Origin: FEB-22 sp003105195
GTDB taxonomy: Bacteria; Pseudomonadota; Alphaproteobacteria; Rhizobiales; Xanthobacteraceae
DNA length: 64,000 nucleotides
NCBI GenBank assembly: GCA_027493405.1
Contig: JAOSKV010000002.1
Coordinates: forward strand, 124,001 to 188,000
Direction: 5' to 3'
Translations under genes and position numbers: made by a program
Notes under the pieces: model-generated
The model's database searches: none
The model's input: only the letters and a program-made list of their open reading frames with translations
Told to the model about the DNA's origin: nothing
In this document: positions 45,640 to 53,994 of the stretch, piece after piece
Position numbering within the stretch: position 1 is the first letter of the stretch
Layout: each line of letters begins with the position of its first letter

Positions 45640-46215
45640 ATGAACGAATCCCAGATCGACGGCGGCGTGATCCGCAAACTGTGGATCGGCGACACCAATG
45701 CCTACCGCGACCACCTGCTCCGGCTCGATCCCGAGAGCCGGCGCAACCGCTTCGGCGGCGGCGTGTCCGACGAGTTCATCCACCGCTATGTGGAGGTCTC
45801 GCGCGGCCTGGAAAGCGTGCTGCACGGCTTCTTCGTCGCGGGCACGCTGCGCGGCGTGGCGGAGCTCCGGCCGCTCGGCACGGTCTTCGCCCACGAGGCG
45901 GAGGCGGCGTTCTCGATCGAGACGCCCTGGCAGAGCCTCGGCCTCGGCGGCGTCCTGCTCGAGCGCACGCTGCTCGCGGCGCGCAATCGCGGCATCAAGC
46001 TCCTGCACATGGCGTGCCTCGCCGACAACCGGCGCATGCAGCAGCTGGCACTGAAGTTCGACGCCGAGCTGACCTTCGACTTCGGCAGCGTCGTCGGCGA
46101 GGTGACCGCCCCGCATCCGACGCCGCTGTCACTGATGCGCGAGATGATCGCCGACAGCCACGGCTTCGCGACCGCGATGCTGGACGTGCAGAGCCGGCTG
46201 CTGCGCGCCGTGTAG
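45640..46215 (+). CDS. GNAT-family N-acetyltransferase
   Basis: 191 residues. The start at ATG 45640 has AGGAG about 8 bases upstream. The GNAT fold shows as DESRNRFGGGVSDEFIHRYVE-like N-terminal region (LDPESRRNRFGGGVSDEFIHRYVE), GFFVAGTLRGVAELRPLG, and the acetyl-CoA loop in WQSLGLGGVLLERTLLAARNRGIKLLHMACLADNRRMQQLALKFDAEL. The form with LDPESRRxRF is typical of single-domain GNATs of this order that act on unknown targets. It is convergent with the ABC importer genes (14 bp gap). Confidence 0.88.
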   Translation: MNESQIDGGVIRKLWIGDTNAYRDHLLRLDPESRRNRFGGGVSDEFIHRYVEVSRGLESVLHGFFVAGTLRGVAELRPLGTVFAHEAEAAFSIETPWQSLGLGGVLLERTLLAARNRGIKLLHMACLADNRRMQQLALKFDAELTFDFGSVVGEVTAPHPTPLSLMREMIADSHGFATAMLDVQSRLLRAV

Positions 46216-46229
46216 CCGGGCCGAAGCGT

Positions 46230-47027
46230 TCAACTCATCATGAGCGCGTCGTCGTCGAGGGGGGCGCCGCCGCGAACGCGGCGGAACATGGCGACGAGAT
46301 CGTCCACCGAAAGCCCGGCGCGGGCCTCCCCGGCGACGTCGAGGATGACGCGGCCCTCGTTCAGCATGACGGTGCGGCCGCCGAGATCGAGCGCCTGGCG
46401 CATGGAATGCGTCACCATCAGCGTGGTGAGACGATGGGCGGCGACCAGCCGGCGCGTGAGGTCGAGGACGAACTCGGCCATGGCGGGATCGAGCGCGGCC
46501 GTGTGCTCGTCGAGAAGCAGCACCTCGGAGCCCGCAAGGGTCGCCATCACCAGCGCGAGCGCCTGGCGCTGGCCGCCCGAGAGCAGGCCCATGCGGTCGC
46601 CGAGCCGGTCCTCGAGGCCGAGTCCGAGCTCCGCCACGCGCGACCGGAACAGCTGGCGGCGGGCCGTGGCGAGCGCCGCGGTCCAGCCGCGGCGGGTCCC
46701 GCGCGCCGCCGCGATCGCGAGGTTCTCCTCGATGGCGAGCTCCGCGCAGGAGCCCGCGAGCGGGTCCTGGAACACGCGCGCCACGTGGCGGGCGCGGCGC
46801 GCCGGCGCCCAATCGGTGACGTCGCGGCCGCCGATGGCGATGCGCCCGCCCGCCACCGGCACGTCGCCCGCGATGGCGGCGAGCAGCGTCGACTTGCCGG
46901 CGCCATTGGAGCCGATCACGGTGACGAACTCGCCCTCCGCGAGGGCGAGATCCACGTGGGCGATCGCGGTCTTCTCGAGCGGCGTGCCGCGCGCGAACAC
47001 GACCTTCAGGCCGTCGACGCGGATCAT
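46230..47027 (-). CDS. ABC transporter ATP-binding protein (TrpXYZ/BMP-like importer)
   Basis: 265 residues. Walker A VIGSNGAGKSTLL, Q-loop ARVFQDPLAGSCAEL, signature LLSGGQRQALALVMATL, Walker B VLLLDEHTAALDP, H-loop TLMVTHSM. The DEHTAALDP form (His instead of the usual Pro/Ala) is shared by the ATPases paired with ABC_sub_bind (PF04392) binding proteins. It overlaps the permease gene by 4 bp and so is translated with it. It powers uptake of the substrate bound by the 47925 protein. Confidence 0.93.
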   Translation of the reverse strand: MIRVDGLKVVFARGTPLEKTAIAHVDLALAEGEFVTVIGSNGAGKSTLLAAIAGDVPVAGGRIAIGGRDVTDWAPARRARHVARVFQDPLAGSCAELAIEENLAIAAARGTRRGWTAALATARRQLFRSRVAELGLGLEDRLGDRMGLLSGGQRQALALVMATLAGSEVLLLDEHTAALDPAMAEFVLDLTRRLVAAHRLTTLMVTHSMRQALDLGGRTVMLNEGRVILDVAGEARAGLSVDDLVAMFRRVRGGAPLDDDALMMS

Positions 47028-47920
47028 GTCGGCCGGCTGCGCCAGGCGAGGCCGCGCGCCCGCAGCCGAGGCAGCACCAGCGCGATGGTGACCAGCACGG
47101 CGGTCGCGAGGTTGAGGTCCGAGGCCGTGAGGCCGATGGCGTCGGAGGACAGCGCGAGCTGCACCGCGATCCGGTAGAGCACAGAGCCTGCGACGCAGGC
47201 CGCGAGCGCGACCAGCATGCCGCGCGCGCGCAGCAGGGTCTCGCCGACGATCACGGCGGCGAGCCCGACGATGATGGTGCCGACCCCGGCGGTGACGTCG
47301 GCGAAGCCCGCGACCTGCGCGAACAGCGCACCGCCGAGGCCGACCAGCGCGTTGGAGAGCCCCATGCCGACATAGACCTGCCGCCCCGTGTCGATGCCGT
47401 TCGCGAGCGCCATGCGCGGGTTCTGGCCGGTTGCCCGCATGGCGAGGCCGAAATCGCTCGCCAGGAAGCGGGCGACGAGGGCAACGGTGGCGATCACGAG
47501 GACGAGCAGCAGCAGCGGGCGGACCAGGTGGTCGGCGAGGCCGAGATCGTAGAAGGGCGTGAGCACGGTCGGCCGGTTGACCAGGGCGACGTTGGGCCGG
47601 CCCATGACGCGCAGGTTGATCGAGAACAGCGCGATCATGGTCAGGATCGAGGCGAGCAGGTTGAGGATCCCGAAGCGGACATTGAGGAACGCCGTGACCA
47701 GCCCGGCCGCGGCGCCCGCCAGGGCCGCCGCGAGGCAGGCAAGCCAGGGATCGAGGCCCGCCGTGATCATCACGGCCGCGACCGCGGCGCCGAGCGGAAA
47801 GGAGCCGTCGACCGTGAGGTCCGGGAACGAGAGCACGCGGAAGGCGATGAACACTCCGACCGCCACGAAGGCATAGACGAGCCCGAGCTCGACGGCGCCC
47901 CAGAATGCGATCGCGGACAA
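47024..47920 (-). CDS. ABC transporter permease (TrpXYZ/branched-chain-type)
   Basis: 298 residues with eight or nine hydrophobic segments (LGLVYAFVAVGVFIAFRVL, LDPWLACLAAALAGAAAGLVTAFL, LLASILTMIALFSINL, and so on). VLSFPDLTVDGSFPLGAAVAA and MRATGQNPRMALANGIDTGRQVYVGMGLSNALVGLGGAL are the markers of permeases that work with PF04392 binding proteins. It is 4 bp after the binding-protein gene and overlaps the ATPase gene. Confidence 0.93.
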   Translation of the reverse strand: MSAIAFWGAVELGLVYAFVAVGVFIAFRVLSFPDLTVDGSFPLGAAVAAVMITAGLDPWLACLAAALAGAAAGLVTAFLNVRFGILNLLASILTMIALFSINLRVMGRPNVALVNRPTVLTPFYDLGLADHLVRPLLLLVLVIATVALVARFLASDFGLAMRATGQNPRMALANGIDTGRQVYVGMGLSNALVGLGGALFAQVAGFADVTAGVGTIIVGLAAVIVGETLLRARGMLVALAACVAGSVLYRIAVQLALSSDAIGLTASDLNLATAVLVTIALVLPRLRARGLAWRSRPT

Positions 47921-47924
47921 GGTG

Positions 47925-48878
47925 CTACTCGATCACCCGGCTGGCGCGCGAGACGACGGCCGGCGGCAATGTCACGCCCTGGGCGGTCGCGGCCTTGCGG
48001 TTGATCACCAGGTTCGTGCCCGACGCATAGGCGACGGGAATCGCGCCCGGCTTCTCGCCCCTGAGCACGCGCACCACCAGGGCCGCGGTCTCCCGGCCGA
48101 CCTCGCGATAGTTGAAGCCGATCGAGGCGACGGCGCCGCGCGCGACCGAATCGGTGTCGCCTGCAATGAAGGGCAGCTTGTTCTGCCCGGCGACCGCCAC
48201 CACGGATTCGAGCGCCGAGACCACGGTATTGTCGGTCGGCACGTAGATCGCCTGCGCGCGACCGACGAGGCCGCGCGCGGCCCCCTGCACGTCGGCCGAG
48301 CGGTTCGCCGGCGCCTCGACGACCGCGAGGCCGGCCGCGCCCGCCTCCTTCTTGAAGCGCTGCAGCAGCGCGACCGAGTTCGCCTCCCCCGGGTTGAAGA
48401 CGAAGCCCACCGCCTTGGCGGCCGGAACGAGCTCGCGGATCAGCGCCACATGCGCGGCGATGGGCGAAAGGTCGGAGATGCCGGTGACGTTGCCGCCCGG
48501 CGCCTCGATCGTGGCGACGAGGCCGGCGGCGAGCGGGTCGGTCACGGCCGTGAACACGATCGGAATCGTGCGGGTGGCGGCGGCTGCGGCCTGCGCGGAA
48601 GGCGTCGAGATCGGCACGATCACGTCCGGCGATTCGCCCGCGAACTGGCGCGCGATCTGCGCCGCGGTGCCGGGATTGCCCTGCGCCGAGCGGTAGACGA
48701 AGTCCAGATTGACGCCGTCCTTGTAGCCGGCCGCCGCGAGCCCGTCGCGAATGCCGTCGCGCACCGCGTCGAGGGCGGGATGCTCGACGATCGCGGTGAC
48801 CGCGACCTTGACGGTCCGGGCGGAAGCGGGAGTCAGCAGCGCGGCGGTGGTGACGAGCGCAAGGATGAGGCGGCGCAT
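47925..48878 (-). CDS. ABC transporter substrate-binding protein (PF04392, TrpX-like)
   Basis: 317 residues. Signal peptide MRRLILALVTTAALLTPASA, then VKVAVTAIVEHPALDAVRDGIRDGLAAAGYKDGVNLDFVYRSAQGN, the opening of ABC_sub_bind proteins, followed by IPIVFTAVTDPLAAGLV, GNVTGISDLSPIAAHVALIRELVP and YVPTDNTVVSALESVVAVA. Related proteins bind tryptophan/aromatic compounds, but this family is broad and the ligand is uncertain. First gene of a three-gene importer operon on the minus strand. Confidence 0.92.
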   Translation of the reverse strand: MRRLILALVTTAALLTPASARTVKVAVTAIVEHPALDAVRDGIRDGLAAAGYKDGVNLDFVYRSAQGNPGTAAQIARQFAGESPDVIVPISTPSAQAAAAATRTIPIVFTAVTDPLAAGLVATIEAPGGNVTGISDLSPIAAHVALIRELVPAAKAVGFVFNPGEANSVALLQRFKKEAGAAGLAVVEAPANRSADVQGAARGLVGRAQAIYVPTDNTVVSALESVVAVAGQNKLPFIAGDTDSVARGAVASIGFNYREVGRETAALVVRVLRGEKPGAIPVAYASGTNLVINRKAATAQGVTLPPAVVSRASRVIE

Positions 48879-49170
48879 GGGGTGCTCCTCGGTTCGGCTG
48901 GCCGGAGATTATCGCAATCGGGCCCGAACGTGCGACGGAAAGCCCGGGACTCCCGGCAAGGCCGCCCGAACGTGCCGATGAGTCGCGCGGTCCGACACCA
49001 GACGCCCATTTTCCGGCCGTTGCCGGGCGGCCGCAAGGATACCCGGCGGCCGAGGCCAGAACGGGTTTGACATTGGCGATGCAAGCTCACATGTCGGTAC
49101 GGATCCGGCGCTTGCCGGAATCAAGTTTCCCCGTCGAAGCTGCCGTTTCCAGACAGCAGGGAGCGATGTC

Positions 49171-49740
49171 TTGGTCCTCACCAATGCCCCAGTTCCGCCT
49201 CGCGGGCGCAGGCTGCGCCGCCGCCCGCTCGGCTCCTCGCCGGCGCCGACCCGCCGGGCTACCCGACGGGTCCTTGGCGCATTCGCAGCCGTCCTCCTGC
49301 TGTCTGCGCTGCCCGCCCGGGCCGACCCGGATGCCCCATTCGACGACCTGCCCGGCTCGTGGTCCGGCAACGGAACCATCGCGATGTCGAACGGGACGAA
49401 GGAACGCATCCGCTGTCAGGCCACCTACCGTCTGGAAAGCCGCAACAAGGTGGACCTGCGGCTGAGCTGCAGCAGCGACAGCTACAAGTTCGAGCTGCAG
49501 AGCGACACCATCGCGACCGGCCAGGCAATCTCGGGCAACTGGATCGAGACGACCCGCCGCGTCTCGGGGCAGCTCGTGGGCCGTATCTCCGGGAACCGCA
49601 TGAATCTCAGGGCGGAAAGCCAGACCTTCAACGCGCTGCTCGACATGACGACGCGCGGCAACCGCCAGGCGATCTCGATCCGCTCGCCGGGAAGCGAGAT
49701 GTCCGAGGTCAGCATCTCCCTCACCCGACGCTCGCGATGA
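49171..49740 (+). CDS. Secreted protein of unknown function
   Basis: 189 residues if translated from TTG 49171, which has AGGGAG eight bases upstream. The N-terminus is Arg-rich (PPRGRRLRRRPLGSS) before the hydrophobic signal VLGAFAAVLLLSALPARA. The mature part is compact and beta-like: DDLPGSWSGNGTIAMSNGTKERIRCQATYRLESRNKVDLRLSCSSDSYKFELQSDTIATGQAISGNWIETTRRVSGQLVGRISGNRMNLRAESQTF. This resembles conserved secreted proteins of Bradyrhizobium-type genomes without assigned function. A TTGACA -35-like element is at 49067-49072, but with a weak -10. Confidence 0.75.
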   Translation: MVLTNAPVPPRGRRLRRRPLGSSPAPTRRATRRVLGAFAAVLLLSALPARADPDAPFDDLPGSWSGNGTIAMSNGTKERIRCQATYRLESRNKVDLRLSCSSDSYKFELQSDTIATGQAISGNWIETTRRVSGQLVGRISGNRMNLRAESQTFNALLDMTTRGNRQAISIRSPGSEMSEVSISLTRRSR

Positions 49741-49810
49741 GCGTCGGGGCCGCGGGTGCGCGAGCGTGGGCGACGTCGTGACGGGCTGCGCGACCAGACC
49801 TTGTCGGGCC

Positions 49811-49917
49811 TTGGGGCGTATTCCGTTTCGATCGCATGTGAATGCGCCCTAAATTGTTGATCTGGTCGCATTTCCTGCGGCGAACAGGTACCCACTTCGG
49901 CAAAAAATGCTCTAGCA
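49811..49917. repeat. Intergenic repeat with TTCGATCGCATGTGAATGCG core
   Basis: About 107 bp containing TTCGATCGCATGTGAATGCG, GATCTGGTCGCATTTCCTG, CAGGTACCCACTTCGG and AAAATGCTCTAGCA. I recognise this arrangement as a repeat type common in Bradyrhizobium-like genomes; this is from memory, not from an alignment here. It occupies most of the 249-bp gap before mlaE. Confidence 0.5.
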
Positions 49918-49929
49918 TTGCGTCCGGTC

Positions 49930-49957
49930 AAGGCCCCGGCCGCCCAGCCGGGGCCTT
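49930..49957 (+). terminator. Strong hairpin without T tract
   Basis: An 11-bp perfect stem AAGGCCCCGGC / GCCGGGGCCTT with a six-base loop, 33 bp before the mlaE start. It could end the preceding transcript or form a leader hairpin of the mla operon. Confidence 0.45.
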
Positions 49958-49989
49958 GTGATCGACAGGTCTGGTCAGGGGAAGGCGCC

Positions 49990-51126
49990 ATGGGCTCCCA
50001 GCCGAGCTTGAGCGGGACGATCGCCGGGGAGCGCGCGGAATTTACGGCGGCGGGATCCTGGACGATCGAGCATGTCGACGTCCTGCAGCGGCTGGTCGAG
50101 GCCGCCGCGCCGACGGTCTCCCGGGCGCGTGCGCTGACCATCAATGCGGCCGCGATCGAGGAGCTCGACACGCTCGGGGCCTGGCTGCTCGAGCGGCTGA
50201 TGCGAACGACCGACGGCCGCGGATCGGAGGCCGGCCTCGTCGACCTCTCGGACCGCTACCGCGGGCTGTTCGACAAGATCCACGAGGTGAACCGCGCGCC
50301 GGCGGCGGTCCCGGTCGTCACCTCGCGACCGGTGGCGGTCCTGGAGAACGTCGGTCGCGCCGCCCTCGATGTCCGGACCGACCTCGTCGTGTTCCTGGAG
50401 ATGCTCGCGGCCCTGGCGATCGCGATCCTGCGCGTGCTCCGGCATCCGCAGACCTTCCGGCTCACCTCGGCCGTGTACCACGTGTTCCGCGTGGGCTGGC
50501 AGGCCGTGCCGATCATCCTGCTGATCACCTTCCTGATCGGCGCCATCATCGCGCAGCAGGGCATCTTCCATTTCCGCAAGTTCGGCGCGGAGTCCTACGT
50601 CGTCGACATGGTCGGCATCCTGGTCCTGCGGGAGCTCGGCGTCCTGATCGTCTCGATCATGGTCGCGGGACGCTCCGGCAGCGCCTATACGGCCGAGCTC
50701 GGCTCGATGAAGATGCGCGAGGAGATCGACGCCCTGCGCACCATGGGCTTCGACCCGGTCGAGATCCTCATCCTGCCGCGCGTGCTCGCGCTGGTCATCG
50801 CGCTCCCGATCCTGGCTTTCGTGGGCGCCATGGCGGCGCTCTACGGCGGCGGATTGGTCGCCTGGCTCTATGGCGGAATGAGCCCGGAGGTATTCGTCGC
50901 CCGCCTGCGGGAAGTCGTCTCCGTGACCCACTTCGAGGTGGGCATGATCAAGGCGCCGTTCATGGCGCTCGTGATCGGGGTGATCGCCTGCAGCGAGGGG
51001 CTGAGGGTCACGGGCAGCGCCGAGTCGCTCGGGCATCAGACGACCGTCTCGGTCGTCAAGTCGATCTTCCTGGTGATCGTGCTCGACGGGCTGTTCGCCG
51101 TCTTCTTCGCCTCGATCGGAATGTGA
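49990..51126 (+). CDS. mlaE: MlaE-family lipid ABC transporter permease with N-terminal STAS domain
   Basis: 378 residues from ATG 49990. The first ~100 residues form a STAS-like domain (FTAAGSWTIEHVDVLQRLVEAAAPTV, AAAIEELDTLGAWLLERLM), in other species a separate subunit (MlaB). The permease follows with QTFRLTSAVYHVFRVGWQAVPIILLITFLIGAIIAQQG, FGAESYVVDMVGILVLRELGVLIVSIMVAGRSGSAYTAELGSMKMREEIDALRTMG, the diagnostic MlaE motif. It moves lipids between envelope leaflets together with MlaF and the MCE protein downstream. A compact operon (5-bp and 10-bp gaps). Confidence 0.94.
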   Translation: MGSQPSLSGTIAGERAEFTAAGSWTIEHVDVLQRLVEAAAPTVSRARALTINAAAIEELDTLGAWLLERLMRTTDGRGSEAGLVDLSDRYRGLFDKIHEVNRAPAAVPVVTSRPVAVLENVGRAALDVRTDLVVFLEMLAALAIAILRVLRHPQTFRLTSAVYHVFRVGWQAVPIILLITFLIGAIIAQQGIFHFRKFGAESYVVDMVGILVLRELGVLIVSIMVAGRSGSAYTAELGSMKMREEIDALRTMGFDPVEILILPRVLALVIALPILAFVGAMAALYGGGLVAWLYGGMSPEVFVARLREVVSVTHFEVGMIKAPFMALVIGVIACSEGLRVTGSAESLGHQTTVSVVKSIFLVIVLDGLFAVFFASIGM

Positions 51127-51130
51127 CGCC

Positions 51131-51907
51131 ATGCAGGTATCGCAGGCCGAGGCGATCATCCGGGTGGACGACCTCGTCGTCGGCTTCGACGACCAGGTCG
51201 TGCTCGACGGCCTGTCGCTCAGGGTGCGCCGCGGCGAGATTCTCGGCCTGGTCGGCGCCTCGGGCGGCGGCAAGTCGGTCCTGCTGCGGACCATCATCGG
51301 CCTGATCCCGAAGCGGCGGGGCCGCATCGAGGTGCTGGGCACTTCCCTGGACGGCGCGGGACCCGAGCAGACCCGCGCGATCGGCCGGCGATGGGGCATC
51401 CTGTTCCAGCAGGGCGCCCTGTTCTCCTCGCTCACCGTGCTGCAGAACGTCCAGTTCCCGCTGCGGGAGAACCTGAACCTCTCCCCCGCGCTGCTCGAGG
51501 AGCTGGCGCTCGCCAAGCTGGACATGGTCGGGCTCACGCCGAACGACGGCGCCAAGTACCCGGCCCAGCTCTCCGGCGGCATGACCAAGCGCGCCGCCCT
51601 GGCGCGCGCGCTCGCCCTCGATCCCGAGATCCTGTTTCTCGACGAGCCGACCTCGGGCCTGGACCCGATCCTGGCCGGGGAGTTCGACGAGCTGATCGCC
51701 ACCTTGCAGCAGACGCTGGGGCTGACGGTCTTCATGGTCACGCACGATCTCGACAGCCTGCACACGATCTGCGACCGTGTCGCGGCTCTCGCCGACGGGA
51801 AGATCGTCGCCCTGGGGTCGATTGCAACCGTGCTCGCCTCGGAGCACCCCTGGGTCAAGGCTTACTTCGGAGGCAAGCGGGCGCGTCTCGCCCGCGCGAT
51901 GCATTGA
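51131..51907 (+). CDS. mlaF: MlaF-family lipid ABC transporter ATPase
   Basis: 258 residues. Walker A GLVGASGGGKSVLLRTIIG, Q-loop GILFQQGALFSSLTVLQNVQFPLRE, signature AQLSGGMTKRAALARALA, Walker B ILFLDEPTSGLDPI, H-loop FMVTHDLDSL. FQQGALFSSLTV is the phrase that marks MlaF rather than other ABC ATPases. It starts 5 bp after mlaE. Confidence 0.95.
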   Translation: MQVSQAEAIIRVDDLVVGFDDQVVLDGLSLRVRRGEILGLVGASGGGKSVLLRTIIGLIPKRRGRIEVLGTSLDGAGPEQTRAIGRRWGILFQQGALFSSLTVLQNVQFPLRENLNLSPALLEELALAKLDMVGLTPNDGAKYPAQLSGGMTKRAALARALALDPEILFLDEPTSGLDPILAGEFDELIATLQQTLGLTVFMVTHDLDSLHTICDRVAALADGKIVALGSIATVLASEHPWVKAYFGGKRARLARAMH

Positions 51908-51916
51908 GGTCGACCG

Positions 51917-53035
51917 TTGGAAACCCGCGCACCCCTCGCCCTGATCGGACTGTTCGTGCTCGCCGCGATCGGCGCCGTGTTCGGCTTCGTCTACTGGCTC
52001 AACACCGCCGGCGGACTGGGCAAGCGAACGCTCTATACCATCCGCTTCGAGAACACGGTATCGGGCCTGCTGAAAGGCGCGGCGGTCCTGTTCAACGGGA
52101 TCCGGGTCGGCGAGGTCACCGAGCTGCGGCTCGATCCCGACAACGCGAAGCAGGTGGAGGCGACGATCGCGGTCGTCGCCAACACGCCGGTACGGGCCGA
52201 TACGCGCATCGGGCTCGACTTCCAGGGCCTGACCGGCGTGCCGGTCGTCACGCTGGAAGGGGGCACGCAGAAGCTGCCCGAGAGCTCGGGCTCCGCGCCG
52301 CCCCTCCTTCTCGCGGATCCCGGCGCGGGCGTGAGCATGACGCTCGCGGCGCGCAACGCGCTGCGCAGCCTGGAGCGGATCCTCGGCGAGAACGCCGATT
52401 CGCTGCGGGACACGATCAACAACATCAACACCTTCGCGGCGGCGCTCGCCCGCAACTCCGACAAGGTCGACGGCATCCTCAAGGGCCTGGAGCGCATGAC
52501 CGGAGGCGGTCCGGCGGGCGCGGCGTCCGTCATCTACGACCTGACGGTGCCGCGATCGTTCCCCGCCGCGGACAAGCCCCTGCCCGGTTCCATGGTGGTG
52601 CCGGAGCTGACCACGATCCTGTTGTACGACACGCAGAAGGTCCTGGTCCGGCCGAGCGGCGGCGAGGACCCGTCGTTCGAGAACGCGCGCTGGAGCGACA
52701 GCCTGCCGAAGCTGCTGCAGGCGCGGATCGTGCAGAGCTTCGAGAACGCCAAGTTCCTCGGCACCGTGACCAAGCCGATCGACACCCTGACGCCCAAGTA
52801 CCAGCTGCTGATCGACCTGCGACGCTTCCAGATCACGGCGGGGGACACGCCGGTGGCCGAGATCGAGTTCACGGCCAAGATCGTGGGGGACGACGGCGCG
52901 ATGGCCGCGGCGCAGCACTTCCACGTGAAGGAGCCGACCCGCGTGACGGACGCCGCCGCCGCCGCCGCCGCGCTCGACAAAGCCTTCCAGAAGGCGGCGA
53001 CCGAGCTGGTGGCGTGGACGTCCGCTTCGCTGTGA
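51917..53035 (+). CDS. mlaD: MCE (MlaD) protein fused to a PqiC/ABC-auxiliary domain
   Basis: 372 residues from TTG 51917 with GAGG seven bases before. A single N-terminal TM (LALIGLFVLAAIGAVFGFVYWLN) leads into an MCE domain (TLYTIRFENTVSGLLKGAAVLFNGIRVGEVTELRLDPDN... DTRIGLDFQGLTGVPVVTLEGGT). After a helical spacer (about 145-200) a second domain appears: VVPELTTILLYDTQKVLVRPSGGEDPSFENARWSDSLPKLLQARIVQSFENA... LDLRRFQITAGDTPVAEIEFTAKIVGDDG, which matches the PqiC-type ABC transport auxiliary family normally made as a separate lipoprotein. It replaces MlaD and MlaC/PqiC functions in one chain. Confidence 0.9.
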   Translation: METRAPLALIGLFVLAAIGAVFGFVYWLNTAGGLGKRTLYTIRFENTVSGLLKGAAVLFNGIRVGEVTELRLDPDNAKQVEATIAVVANTPVRADTRIGLDFQGLTGVPVVTLEGGTQKLPESSGSAPPLLLADPGAGVSMTLAARNALRSLERILGENADSLRDTINNINTFAAALARNSDKVDGILKGLERMTGGGPAGAASVIYDLTVPRSFPAADKPLPGSMVVPELTTILLYDTQKVLVRPSGGEDPSFENARWSDSLPKLLQARIVQSFENAKFLGTVTKPIDTLTPKYQLLIDLRRFQITAGDTPVAEIEFTAKIVGDDGAMAAAQHFHVKEPTRVTDAAAAAAALDKAFQKAATELVAWTSASL

Positions 53036-53080
53036 TCCGGCGGACCCGGTCGGCCGACCTCGCCGGCCGCCGCGGCTGCC

Positions 53081-53860
53081 TCACACCTGCCGCTCGACCA
53101 TCTTGCGCTTGATCTCGGCGATCGCCTCGGCCGGGTTGAGGCCCTTGGGGCAGACGCGGGCGCAGTTCATGATCGTGTGGCAACGGTAGAGGCGGAACGG
53201 GTCCTCGAGACCGTCGAGGCGCTCGCCGGTCGCCTCGTCGCGCGAGTCCTTGAGCCAGCGGTTCGCCTGCAGCAGCGCAGCCGGGCCGAGGAAACGCTCG
53301 GAATTCCACCAGTAGCTCGGGCAGGCCGTGGAGCAGCAGGCGCACAGGATGCACTCGTAGAGCCCGTCGAGCTTGGCGCGGTCCTCGCGGCTCTGCTTCC
53401 ATTCGGTGCCGGGCGCCGCCGTCTCGGTCTTGAGCCAGGGCTCGACGGAGGCGTGCTGGGCGTAGAAATTGGTGAGGTCCGGGACCAGGTCCTTGACGAC
53501 CGGCTGGTGCGGCAGCGGATAGACTTTGACCGTGCCCTTCACCTCGTCCATGCCGCAGGTGCAGGCGAGCGTGTTGAGCCCGTCGATGTTCATGGCGCAG
53601 GAGCCGCACACGCCTTCGCGGCAGGAGCGGCGGAAGGTGAGCGTCGGGTCGATCCTGTTCTTGATCCAGATGAGGGCGTCCAGGATCATCGGGCCGCAGT
53701 CGTCCATGTCGACCCAGTAGGTGTCGAGGCGCGGGTTCTCGCCGTCGTCCGGATTCCAGCGATAGACGCGGAGCTCGCGCAGGTTGGTCGCGCCCTCGGG
53801 CTTGGGCCAGGTCCTGCCCTCGGTGACGCGGGAGTTCTTGGGAAGGGTGAGCTCGACCAT
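53081..53860 (-). CDS. sdhB: Succinate dehydrogenase iron-sulfur subunit
   Basis: 259 residues. The 2Fe-2S cysteines are in CREGVCGSCAMNIDGLNTLAC, the 4Fe-4S and 3Fe-4S sites in CILCACCSTACPSYWW and CHTIMNCARVCPKGLNPAEAI. It transfers electrons from SdhA flavin to quinone. The start at 53860 gives MVELTLPKNSRV. It is the last gene of sdhCDAB, 134 bp after sdhA because a palindromic repeat lies between them. Confidence 0.97.
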   Translation of the reverse strand: MVELTLPKNSRVTEGRTWPKPEGATNLRELRVYRWNPDDGENPRLDTYWVDMDDCGPMILDALIWIKNRIDPTLTFRRSCREGVCGSCAMNIDGLNTLACTCGMDEVKGTVKVYPLPHQPVVKDLVPDLTNFYAQHASVEPWLKTETAAPGTEWKQSREDRAKLDGLYECILCACCSTACPSYWWNSERFLGPAALLQANRWLKDSRDEATGERLDGLEDPFRLYRCHTIMNCARVCPKGLNPAEAIAEIKRKMVERQV

Positions 53861-53902
53861 CTTGCGTCTCTTCCGTGTTCCGAGGCTTCGCAGGTTCCTC
53901 CG

Positions 53903-53992
53903 CGTCATGCCCGGCCTCGTGCCGGGCATCCACGACTTGCCGCGCTTCGGCGAACAAGGACGTGGATGACCGGGACGAGCCCGGCCATGACG
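53903..53992. repeat. Palindromic repeat, CGTCATGCCCGG family, inside the sdh operon
   Basis: The left arm CGTCATGCCCGGCCTCGTGC and right arm GAGCCCGGCCATGACG pair, with inner GGGCATCCACG and ACGTGGATGACC arms. It fills the gap between sdhA and sdhB, so it would be part of their mRNA and may alter relative expression of SdhB or protect the upstream message. Confidence 0.82.
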
Positions 53993-53994
53993 AA

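Noticed and set aside
49067..49465. Open frame overlapping the start of the secreted-protein gene (ATG 49166 region)
   Set aside because: It is out of frame with the signal peptide and mature domain that look real from 49171, and its product has no recognisable features.
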